In this document: positions 45,461 to 53,900 of the stretch, piece after piece | Layout of the letters: every line of letters starts with the position of its first letter | Position numbering within the stretch: the stretch's first letter is position 1 | Assembly (NCBI RefSeq): GCF_017349315.1 | Contig: NZ_JAFMPP010000007.1 | Coordinates: forward strand, 153,390 to 217,389 | DNA length: 64,000 nt | DNA from: Jiella flava | Lineage (GTDB): Bacteria > Pseudomonadota > Alphaproteobacteria > Rhizobiales > Rhizobiaceae | Direction: 5' to 3' | The notes under the pieces: model-generated | What the model saw: the letters and a program-made list of their open reading frames with translations, nothing else | Database searches by the model: none | What the model was told of the DNA's origin: nothing | Made by a program: the position numbers and the translations under genes

Positions 45461-46542
45461 GTGACGAACGCGACCAACGCCGCCGGGCGCCCGGCGCCTT
45501 CGATCTGCCCGGCACGGCGACCGGACAAGCCGAACGCCGCGCCGAGAGCGACCCTGCCTCCGGCGAGACGCGTCTGCCACGCTCGTTCGCCGCCATCGAC
45601 CGGATCGCACTCGATCCGGAAGACGCGATCGACGCCGATCGCCGCAACGACGACGAGCCGGAGATCGAGACCCGCCGGGGCTTTTCCTTCGGCAAGCTTT
45701 TGCTCGGCTCGCTCAGTGTCCTGTTCTCCCTGGCGATCGGACTTGCCGTCGATGCCGTCGTGCGCGATCTATTCCAACGCAACGAATGGCTCGGCTGGAC
45801 CGCCTTGGCGCTCGCCGGTGTCGCCCTCGTCGCAGCGTTCGGCATCGTCATTCGCGAGACCATCGGCGTGATGCGCCTCGGCGCCGTCGATCGCGAACGC
45901 CAGCGGACGCTCGCCGCCTATCGCGCCGACTCCTTGCCTGAGGCCAGGCTTGCCGTTTCGACCCTCGAAACGCTGCTTTCGGATCGTCCGGAGACCGCGC
46001 GCGGCCGGGCCGAGATCGCCAGCCTGAAGGACGAGGTCATCGACGGCGCAGATCTGATCGCACTCGCCGAAACGCACATGCTCGGCCCGCTCGACCTTAA
46101 GGCCCGGGCGCTGGTGCTGGCCTCGGCCAAACGGGTGTCGGTCGTCACCGCTGTCAGCCCCAAGGCGATCGTCGACGTCGCCTATGTGGTGTTTGAGAAC
46201 ATCAAGCTGATCCGCAAGATGTCAGAGCTTTACGGCGCGCGGCCCGGCGCCCTCGGCCTCGTCAAGCTCACCCGTGACGTGCTGGCCCATCTCGCCGTCA
46301 CCGGCTCGATCGCGGTCGGCGACAGTCTGGTGCAGGAGGTGATCGGCCATGGCCTCGCCGCCCGGCTGTCGCAGCGGCTCGGCGAAGGCATCGTCAACGG
46401 GCTGCTGACGGCCCGCGTCGGTCTCGCGGCGATGGATCTGTGTCGGCCAATGCCCTTTCTGCGCGCCAAACGGCCGCGGATCGGCGCCATTCTCTCCGAA
46501 CTGACCGCCAGTTCCGGCGCCGAGACGCGCCGCACTCCCTAA
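45457..46542 (+). CDS. ycjF: YcjF-family (DUF697) membrane protein
   Basis: A 361-residue protein with a polar N-terminus of about 80 residues, then two membrane helices (LLLGSLSVLFSLAIGLAVDAV and WLGWTALALAGVALVAAFGI), and a C-terminal DUF697 domain with KRVSVVTAVSPKAIVDVAYV and RLSQRLGEGIVNGLLTARVGLA. It is the usual partner of YcjX in the inner membrane. The ATG overlaps the ycjX stop, so they are made together. Family function is not settled. Confidence 0.93.
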   Translation: MSDERDQRRRAPGAFDLPGTATGQAERRAESDPASGETRLPRSFAAIDRIALDPEDAIDADRRNDDEPEIETRRGFSFGKLLLGSLSVLFSLAIGLAVDAVVRDLFQRNEWLGWTALALAGVALVAAFGIVIRETIGVMRLGAVDRERQRTLAAYRADSLPEARLAVSTLETLLSDRPETARGRAEIASLKDEVIDGADLIALAETHMLGPLDLKARALVLASAKRVSVVTAVSPKAIVDVAYVVFENIKLIRKMSELYGARPGALGLVKLTRDVLAHLAVTGSIAVGDSLVQEVIGHGLAARLSQRLGEGIVNGLLTARVGLAAMDLCRPMPFLRAKRPRIGAILSELTASSGAETRRTP

Positions 46543-46649
46543 GATCCGGGAGGCGCCCCAGCGATGCCCCAGCGATGGTTGAAAGGCTTGATTAACCGTT
46601 TGAAGAGACAATGACATGGTAAATGATTTCCACCCAGGAAGGTTTGTCC

Positions 46650-47183
46650 ATGTCGCGTTTGCTGACGGCCAGTCTCGCCCTCACCCTCGCTTTGTCTGCC
46701 GCAGGCATCGCGCCGGCGAGAGCCGATAGCGACGAAGCCTTCTTCAGGCGCGTCACCGGCCAGTGGTCTGGGCCGGGCGAGATCGTCGCCGGCAAATATA
46801 AGGGCACGAAGTTCGTCTGCACTTTCTCCGGAAATCAGAACGAGAAGGCGGTGGGCGTCGAGCTCGACGGCTCCTGCCGCGTCGGCCTGTTCTCCCAACC
46901 GATGCATGCCGAGGTGGTCCGCTCCGGTCGCAGCTATCGCGGCGCGTTTCAGGATGGCGCCAAGGGCAAGGGCCTCGACATCGTTTCCGGCCAAGTGATG
47001 GACGACCATATTGTCGTCGGCCTCGACCGCAAGAAGCTGAAAGGCGCGATGATCGCCCGGCTGGAGGACGACGACGCGCTGTCAATCACCGTTTCGGTGA
47101 AGGTCGCCTCGCAGCTCGTCCCCGTGATCGGGATGAATCTGAAGCGGCAGGGCGGCATGCGCCAGAGCGCGCTGTCGGAGTAA
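46650..47183 (+). CDS. Exported protein of unknown function
   Basis: A 177-residue protein with a clear signal peptide (MSRLLTASLALTLALSAAGI, cleavage near ARA|DS). The mature part starts DEAFFRRVTGQWSGPGEIVAG and is beta-rich with a KFVCTFSG and DGSCRVGLFSQP cysteine pair that could form a disulfide. It resembles conserved exported proteins of Rhizobiales; the GQWSGPGEI stretch suggests a lipocalin-like or THAP4-like barrel, but that is only a guess. AGGAAGG precedes ATG 46650; a longer frame from 46623 is less likely. It follows ycjF on the same strand by about 107 bases. Confidence 0.82.
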   Translation: MSRLLTASLALTLALSAAGIAPARADSDEAFFRRVTGQWSGPGEIVAGKYKGTKFVCTFSGNQNEKAVGVELDGSCRVGLFSQPMHAEVVRSGRSYRGAFQDGAKGKGLDIVSGQVMDDHIVVGLDRKKLKGAMIARLEDDDALSITVSVKVASQLVPVIGMNLKRQGGMRQSALSE

Positions 47184-47217
47184 TCCCGTCGTCTCCAGCA
47201 GCCCGTATGGCCGCCGG

Positions 47218-47290
47218 TCGCAAAGCCGATGTATCGACTCGATCCGATCGCGCGTCCTTTCTGCGTCCGATCGGACGCAGGGCGCGCTAA
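47218..47290 (-). repeat. RIME-like repeat copy C
   Basis: In minus orientation the unit starts TTAGCGCGCCCTGCGTCCGA, carries the TCGGACGCAGAAAGGACGCG mirror arm, and ends with a degenerate tail GATCGAGTCGATACATCGGC. Its first bases overlap the folK stop codon (TAG at 47287-47289). Translated on the minus strand it gives RPASDRTQK, like copy D. Confidence 0.78.
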
Positions 47291-47796
47291 CGGCGTTCGT
47301 GCCACCAATCCCGCTCGGGGCCGAGCGCCTCGATGCCATCCCGAGCGATGGACGCCAGATGCGCCGCCACGGTCGCGCCGGCGATGACGGCATCCGGCGC
47401 GATATCGGCGAGCGGCACCAGGACGAAACCACGTTCGGTCAGACGCGGATGCGGCAATGTCAGCGTGTTATCGTGATACGCCTCGCCGTCGACGTCCAAG
47501 ACGTCGAGATCGAGCGTGCGCGGTCCCCAGCGCTCGCTGCGCACACGCTTGAATTGGCGCTCCGTCGCCAGGCAGAGATCGAGCAGCGCCCGCGGCGTCA
47601 GATCCGTATTGAGTGCGGCGCAGGCGTTGAGAAACGCCGGCTGATCCGTATTGCCCCAGGGCGGCGTGCGAAAGAGCCGTGACACCGCGCACACCCGGCA
47701 ATCCGACCGCGCGTCGATCGCCCGCAGCGCCGCTGCCATCGTCTCTGCCGGATCGCCGAGATTGCCGCCGAGCCCGACAAGCGCGCGCACCCTCAC
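47287..47796 (-). CDS. folK: 6-hydroxymethyl-7,8-dihydropterin pyrophosphokinase FolK
   Basis: A 169-residue folate-pathway enzyme that transfers pyrophosphate from ATP to 6-hydroxymethyl-dihydropterin, making the substrate of FolP. It shows ALVGLGGNLGD at the start, SRLFRTPPWGNTDQPAFLNA, and the active-site stretch RERWGPRTLDLDVL (here RSERWGPRTLDLDVLD) plus LPHPRLTERGFVLVPL. The start is GTG at 47796, overlapping the folP stop (GTGA), so translation is coupled. Its TAG stop lies at the edge of a dispersed repeat. FolB, which usually sits between folP and folK in Rhizobiales, is not here. Confidence 0.96.
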   Translation of the reverse strand: MRVRALVGLGGNLGDPAETMAAALRAIDARSDCRVCAVSRLFRTPPWGNTDQPAFLNACAALNTDLTPRALLDLCLATERQFKRVRSERWGPRTLDLDVLDVDGEAYHDNTLTLPHPRLTERGFVLVPLADIAPDAVIAGATVAAHLASIARDGIEALGPERDWWHERR

Positions 47797-48653
47797 CAGC
47801 GCTCCCCCTTCAGCGCCCGGCGCATCGCATCGGCGATCGCCAGCGCGTCGCGATTGGCCGGCACATTGTGAACGCGGAAGATGTCGGCACCGCGCTCGCG
47901 TAAGAGCACGCTCGTCGCCGCCGAGGCGATATCGGGCTCGGGATCCTCCCGGCCGATCGTGCTGCGCACGAAGCGCTTGCGCGAGGTGCCGACGAGCAGC
48001 GGATGCCCGAGCGCCAGAAGCTCCGGCATCCGGGCGAGCAGAATAAGATTTTCCGGCCCGTCCTTGGCAAAGCCGAAACCGGGATCGAGCACGATCGCCT
48101 CCTTGGCGACTCCTGCCTCGGCCGCGATCTCGAGCGAGCGGCGCAAGAAGAGAAACTGGTCCGCGATCACGTCCGGCAGCGTGTCGCGCTCACGGCCGGT
48201 GTGCATCAAACAAAGGCCGGCGCCGGTTTCCGCCGCGACCTTGGCGATCGCCGGATCCTTTTGTGCGCCGAACACGTCATTGACGATATGGGCACCCGCC
48301 GCGATCGCCAGCCGCGCGGTCTCGGAACGGTAGGTATCGACCGAAATCAGACAGTCGGAGCGCTGCACCAGCGCTGCGATCACCGGCATGATCCGGCGTT
48401 GTTCCTCGGCGGCGTCGACGGGCGTCGCGCCGGGCCGGGTCGATTCCCCGCCGATATCGATGATCGTCGCGCCCTGATCCAGCATCCGCAACGACTCGTC
48501 GACCGCCGCTTCGACCGAGGCGTATCGGCCACCATCGGAAAAGCTATCCGGTGTGGCGTTGAGAATGCCCATGATGGTGGCGCAGGCACCAAGTTCGAGA
48601 CTCCGCCCGTGGGCAAGCTTCCAAACACCGCCGCGCGGCTCGATTGCTTCCAT
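47793..48653 (-). CDS. folP: Dihydropteroate synthase FolP
   Basis: A 286-residue TIM-barrel enzyme that condenses the dihydropterin pyrophosphate with p-aminobenzoate to dihydropteroate; it is the sulfonamide target. Motifs are IMGILNATPDSFSDGG, IIDIGGESTRPGA, SVDTYRS, VNDVFGA, LMHTGRERDT, VLDPGFGFAK and LVGTSRKRFV. The length is normal for the family. It is the first gene of the folP-folK pair, with a GTGA overlap. Its ATG at 48653 lies in a short divergent region with the DUF922 gene. Confidence 0.97.
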   Translation of the reverse strand: MEAIEPRGGVWKLAHGRSLELGACATIMGILNATPDSFSDGGRYASVEAAVDESLRMLDQGATIIDIGGESTRPGATPVDAAEEQRRIMPVIAALVQRSDCLISVDTYRSETARLAIAAGAHIVNDVFGAQKDPAIAKVAAETGAGLCLMHTGRERDTLPDVIADQFLFLRRSLEIAAEAGVAKEAIVLDPGFGFAKDGPENLILLARMPELLALGHPLLVGTSRKRFVRSTIGREDPEPDIASAATSVLLRERGADIFRVHNVPANRDALAIADAMRRALKGERW

Positions 48654-48823
48654 GTTGTCGCACTCCCTGCCTGCGCGTCCGGCAGAACCGAACCGCCAGC
48701 GTCATTTGGGTAACCTTCGCGAAAAGATTGCGCAATCGCCGTGTCGCCACGGCTTGCCTCAGCTTCGCGTTGATCTAACGTAACCCTTCGTTTCTTTGGC
48801 ATTTTTTCATAAGGGCGACGCAC

Positions 48824-49432
48824 ATGATGATGAAATCGATCCGGCTTGCGGCCGCACTTTTGATCATGCTGCCTGTCTGCACAAATGCCGCGACGATCCG
48901 GGAAACGACCAGCTATTTTATCATCCGCGGCAAGACGCTCAATGAACTCGACCGCAGTCTCAACAGCCATAGCCCCTATGTCGCCGCAACCGGAGCCCGC
49001 CATCCCGGCGTGACCGAAGTGACCTTCGGCGGCAAGATCACCTACAAGCAAACGCCCCAGGGATGTGCGGTCGACCAGGCCCATATGTCGTTGACCCTGA
49101 AGATCACCTTGCCGAAATGGATCCCGCCGCGAGGGGTCGATGCCCGCACCAAGCTGATCTGGGACACGCTCGCCGCCGACATCAAGCGGCACGAGGACGG
49201 CCATGCCGCGATCGCCAAAAATCACGTGAAGCGGATGGAATCGGCGATCCGCAATCTGAGCCCGGAGCAAACCTGCCCGGAGATGGAAGCGAAAGTGAAC
49301 ACCGTCGCCGCCCGCTATCTCGCCAGCCACGAGCGGGCACAGCTGGAATTCGACACGGTCGAGGGCCGCGAGGTGAATTTCCGCCTCCATCGTGCCTTGG
49401 CGCGGGCAATGGACGCCGCTCAAAGCCGCTAA
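48824..49432 (+). CDS. DUF922 exported zincin-like protein
   Basis: A 202-residue protein with a signal peptide (KSIRLAAALLIMLPVCTNAA). It carries the DUF922 family pattern: TTSYFIIRGKTLNELDRSLN near the N-terminus, and the zinc-protease-like motif HEDGHAAIAKNH (HExxH type) near residue 125. Two cysteines (QGCAVD and EQTCPEM) could form a disulfide. DUF922 proteins are predicted periplasmic metalloproteases, but activity has not been shown to my knowledge. It is probably monocistronic; the ATG triplet at 48824 follows AAGGGCGAC. Confidence 0.87.
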   Translation: MMMKSIRLAAALLIMLPVCTNAATIRETTSYFIIRGKTLNELDRSLNSHSPYVAATGARHPGVTEVTFGGKITYKQTPQGCAVDQAHMSLTLKITLPKWIPPRGVDARTKLIWDTLAADIKRHEDGHAAIAKNHVKRMESAIRNLSPEQTCPEMEAKVNTVAARYLASHERAQLEFDTVEGREVNFRLHRALARAMDAAQSR

Positions 49433-49594
49433 CGCATCGGCCAGAAAGTCGAAATCAATTTTCAGCAAAGCCCGATGCGCAGCTTCGAGGCTTGGGAGCG
49501 CCGACCATAGCGGACACGGTGGGTCAGCCCGTCAACCGCCGCCACCCCGAAGCCAGACGACGATGCCGCCGCATCCGACACTCTGACGCTCGGC

Positions 49595-49915
49595 TCAGCT
49601 CTGCTGTTCGGGAACGTGCAAGATGAGGCCGTCGAGTTCCGGCCGCAACTTGATCTGGCACGAGAGGCGGGAGTTCGGCTGCGGCTCAAAGGCGAAGTCG
49701 AGCATGTCTTCTTCCATCGCCTCGGGCTCGCCGACTTTCTCCCGCCAGGCTTCGTCGACATAGACGTGACAAGTCGCACAGGCGCAGGCGCCGCCGCATT
49801 CCGCATCGATCCCCGGCACGTCATTGCGCACGGCATTTTCCATCGCCGTGGTGCCGTCGGCCGCGTCGAGATCGTAGCGCGCCCCGTCCGCGGTCTGAAA
49901 TGTGATCTTCGTCAT
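49595..49915 (-). CDS. 2Fe-2S ferredoxin (adrenodoxin type)
   Basis: A 106-residue electron carrier. The cluster ligands are Cys40, Cys46 and Cys49 in [15 protein letters not shown] and Cys86 in LSCQIKL. It starts [20 protein letters not shown] and has the acidic [12 protein letters not shown] helix that docks partners. The Cys spacing C-X5-C-X2-C-X36-C is that of adrenodoxin/putidaredoxin-type ferredoxins, which serve Fe-S assembly or P450 systems. No partner gene is adjacent. It is convergent with the DUF922 gene. Confidence 0.94.
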   Translation of the reverse strand: MTKITFQTADGARYDLDAADGTTAMENAVRNDVPGIDAECGGACACATCHVYVDEAWREKVGEPEAMEEDMLDFAFEPQPNSRLSCQIKLRPELDGLILHVPEQQS

Positions 49916-50127
49916 GCCCGGCAGGCCCTGATTTCAGCGTCATCGGTCAAGCCGGCGACCGACCGCGATGACGACGGCCAGCGCCTTGTTAGAATGGTGT
50001 TAGAGAGACCGCACCGCCGGAGTCAATCGAAACGGCGGCATTTCTTACCGCAAGCCACGGCCATGACGCGACTCAGCGTCCCGCCGCCGCGCTTCGTCAT
50101 CAACGACGCCGTGCAGGACTTCTGCGC

Positions 50128-50514
50128 TCAACGTCGGGCGAGTTCGCGGGCGAAGGCGGCGGTGTCGTCGAGTTCGGCGACCAGCGCGGCCACGGCGTCC
50201 AGATCGCCCGGCGTTCTTTCCAACTGCTCGGCCGCGTCGGCCAACCGAAACGCACCGAGATTGCGGGCCGCCCCTTTCAGGGAGTGGGCGATTCGCGCGC
50301 GCTCCTCCTCCAGCGCCGTCGCGATGATCGGCCGCGCGCGTTCGATCTGAATGACCAGAAGGCCAAGAACTTCGCTCTCCAGCGCCTGGTCACCTGCCGT
50401 TTGCCGAGCGAGATAAACGAGGTCGATTGGCGAACACCGCGACGGGCACGATCCGCTCTCGCCTGCGGTGGCGGCGGTTTCGAGCTCGCATTCGAGTTTG
50501 ATGGCATGCGCCAT
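50128..50514 (-). CDS. Hpt-domain phosphotransfer protein
   Basis: A 128-residue helical protein whose phosphoacceptor is His77 in RIAHSLKGAARNLGAFRLADAA, the Hpt four-helix signature. The N-terminal 30 residues are unstructured. A stand-alone Hpt normally passes phosphate between a hybrid kinase and a response regulator; neither is adjacent. The start is ATG 50514. It is divergent from the giant GPR-like gene, sharing a 402-base regulatory region. Confidence 0.87.
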   Translation of the reverse strand: MAHAIKLECELETAATAGESGSCPSRCSPIDLVYLARQTAGDQALESEVLGLLVIQIERARPIIATALEEERARIAHSLKGAARNLGAFRLADAAEQLERTPGDLDAVAALVAELDDTAAFARELARR

Positions 50515-50916
50515 AATTTGCTCCGATATGGCCTTGGACGGAACCTCCCATCACAGCAGGGTCTCGCGCTTTGGTATGGAATTGATTAAGCTCGCGGCGA
50601 AAATGCCGACAAAAGCTGCCCGGGTCGAGTCGGCGCAATCCCTTTCTCCACAGGGCTGACAGCGAAATAATTTGCATTTCCGCAATCAGTGTTAACCTTA
50701 TGTTTAAACTTTGAGGGATTGCGCGGCTTTACGGTTTCTTTCAATCCGCCGCGCCACTAACATTTAAAGTGAAATTCCGTGGGCTCTAAGCCCTCGGTCG
50801 AAGCATGATTGGCTCGGCCGAAACACCAGTGCTGGTCGCAAGGGGCGGAGCGGCAGAAGCCGCACTCCCTTCGGCAAGTCGGTAACGGATCCATTGAGTA
50901 TCGAGGCGCAACGGCC
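50515..50916. other. Divergent control region of Hpt gene and GPR-like gene
   Basis: Around 50670-50760 the base composition turns AT-rich. TTAACC at 50692 followed by TTTAAAC at 50703 resembles a CtrA binding site (TTAA-N7-TTAA, here with one extra base). This is the likeliest promoter zone of the GPR-like gene. No other gene is seen. Confidence 0.5.
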
Positions 50917-53900
50917 ATGTCCAAGACGAAACCCTTCGAACAGCTTTCCGACGACGCCGTAAGCGAGCTGGAAGAGGCCCTGGCTGAACTCCAGATGGGC
51001 GGCGCCGACGAGAAGGCCGAGCCGGAGGCGCAAGTGGGCGCCGTCACCGACCGCCTGGACGATGCGACCTTTGAAGAAGCCATCGAGGCCTCGCTTTCGC
51101 TCGACGATTTCGAGCGGCAGATCAGCGCGACGGCCACCGAGCTGCGCAGTGACGAAGCCGTGTCGGTCCGGACCGAAGGCGCCGCAGCAGCGGCAGCGAG
51201 CGTGGCGGGGGCACGCGCCAACGCCGCGCCGCGCACCGCTCCTGAAGCCGAGACCAAAACACAGGCCAATGAGGCGCCCGGCGGCGGAGCTTCGGAGCGC
51301 CGCGCGCCCGAGCCCGAGCACCCCCGCGCCTACACCCAGCGGCCGGCCAATGACGAGGATCGCCGCGCCGCGGTCTGGGCTGAAGCGCTGCTGCAGCGCC
51401 GCGCGTCGAAAACGCCGATCTGGATCGCCCTCGGCCTTTCGGCCCTGTGGCTCGGCGGCGTCGCATTTGGCGCCACCTCGATCTATGGCAGCAATCTCTC
51501 CAGCCTGACGTCGGGCCTTGCCGATCCGCTCCGCCAGGGCGAATTGCTGGTGCTCGCCGCGATCGCCCTGTTGCCGCCGATCCTGTTCATTGCCGCCGGC
51601 TTGATGATCCGCCGCTCAGCCGACATGCGGCTGATGAGCCGCTCGCTCGCCGAGGTGGCGATGCGCCTCGCCGAGCCTGAAAACGTCGCGACCGAACGGG
51701 TGATGAGCGTCGGCCAGGCCGTTCGCCGCGAAATCTCCGGCCTCGCCGAGGGTGTCGAGCGCGCCTTGTCGCGCACATCCGACCTCGAACATCTGGTGCG
51801 CGACGAGGTCAGCGCACTGGAGCGGGCTTATGCCGACAACGAGGTCAAGATCCGGACCCTCGTGCAGGATCTCGGCTCCGAGCGCGAGGCGATGCTCTCC
51901 CATGCCGAGCGGCTGCGGTCCGCGGTTCTTGGCTCGCACCAGCGTCTCGTCGGCGACGTCGAGACCACCTCGGACACCGTGCTTGCCCGCATCGAAGAGG
52001 CCTCGCAGCGCTTCACCGCGCTGATCGAAGAGCGTAGCGCCGCCTTTACCCGCGAATACGAGACCAACAACGAGCAGCTCTCCGACCTCTTGGAAAGCCG
52101 CAGCCGAACCTTGCGCGAGCAGATGCTGAGCGAGGGCGAGTCGCTGCTCAACCGCTTCGAAGAGGCGGCCGCCAAGGCCAGCCAGAAGCTGATCGGCGTC
52201 AGCGAACAGATCACTGGCGATCTCGACGATCGCTCGGGGCGCATCGGTGAAGAGCTGGAGGAGCGCAGCACCAAGATCGTCGCCTTCCTCGGCGAGCGCG
52301 CCGGCGAGATTGCCCAGATCATCGGCAACGACTCGGGCGCCCTGGTCGGCCACATCGCCGCGACGGCCGAAGACGCCGCGCAGCGCATGCGTGAGACCAA
52401 CGACACGCTGGCCCGCGAGCACGAAGCCCGCAGCCGCGCCATCGCCGAGGACGTCGAAGCCCGCGGTGCCCGACTCACCGAACTCTTTGAAGCCAAGAGC
52501 GCCGAGCTCGACACGCGGCTCACCGATCTGTCGGATCGCCTGGTCGCCGACATGTCCTTCACCACCGAAAACGCCACCAGCCAGATCGGCTCGGTCGGCG
52601 ACGAGATCACCCGCGCCCTCGACGAGCGCACCGCACTGCTTGCCAGAGAATTCGAAACCCGCAGCCAGGCGCTGCTCGCCAGCTTCGACGAAAAGAGCAG
52701 CGCGCTCGGCGACGGCATGCGCGAAACCAGCGAAGCGCTCAACGCTCGCGCCACCGACCTCACCGGCCAGCTCACCGCGATCGGCACGGAGGTCGTCAGC
52801 CGCATGATCGCCTCGGCCGATGCGGCCACCGGTCTGGTGCGCTCGCGGACCGAGATGCTGGCGGAATATGGCGACAAGTTCATCGCTGGCCTCGCCGAGG
52901 CGCTGGACGACCGCGCCCTGACCCTGCGCCTTCAGGGCGAGACCTTCCTCGACGGGCTCGACACGCTGTTCAACGAGCGGCTGGAGGCCATCGAGACGCA
53001 GGGCCAGGCGTTCCAGACCGGCTTGGTGACAGAGATCGACGGCCGCCGCGAGCGGCTGGAGGAGACCGGCAGCCGCTTCCTCAAGACCGCCGAGGTCGAG
53101 CTGGAAGGTCGCGCCACCCGCATCCGGCAGCTGTTGGCGGAGAGCAACACCGACACGCTCGGCGGCCTCGACCAGCGCATCGAGGTCATCGAGAAGGCCT
53201 TCGACGAGCGCGGCCCGGCCCTCATCGCGGCGATCGAGAATCGCGCCAACGCCATCGAGGTTTCGAGCGATCGGATCTCGAGCGCCATCACCGACCGCTC
53301 GAACACCTTCGCGCAGACCCTGGCCGAACGCACCCGCGAGATCCTCGGCGCCTTCGCGAAGAGCAATGCCGACATCTCCGAGCTGACGCAGAGCGCCGTC
53401 GTTACCGCCGACACCACGCTGAAGGCCCGCACCGACGAACTGCGCGTGCTGTTGAATGAGCGCGAGAGCGGCCTCAACACGCTGATGACCGAGCGTGTCA
53501 ACACCCTCTCCGAAGCCCTCGACGCGCGCCTTCTGTCGCTCGACCTTTCCGCCGACAGCCGCATCGACGCGATTAACGAGCGCGCCGGCCAGGTCACCGA
53601 CAAGCTGGAAAACGCCGCCGAGCACATTCAAAGCGTCCTCACCGCCCGCCGCGACGAGATCGAGGCGGTCATGGGCCGCGTCGCCGACGGCTTCGAGGCG
53701 AGCTTCGCGACCCGCGTCCAGCATCTGGAAAACTCGTTCGCCGAGCATGCCGGGCGTTTCACCCGGGCAATCGACGATGCCCAGCGCATCCTCGCCGACG
53801 ACATGGGCATCAAAACCGGCAAGGTGGCCGAACGCATCGAAGCCGTAGTCGATGAGGTCCGGCAGGCGGTCGGCACGGCAGAGGGCGCGCTCACCCGCGG

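Noticed and set aside
46949..47308. A 119-codon minus-strand frame
   Set aside because: It reads across repeat copy C and then antisense to the exported protein at 46650; no real product.
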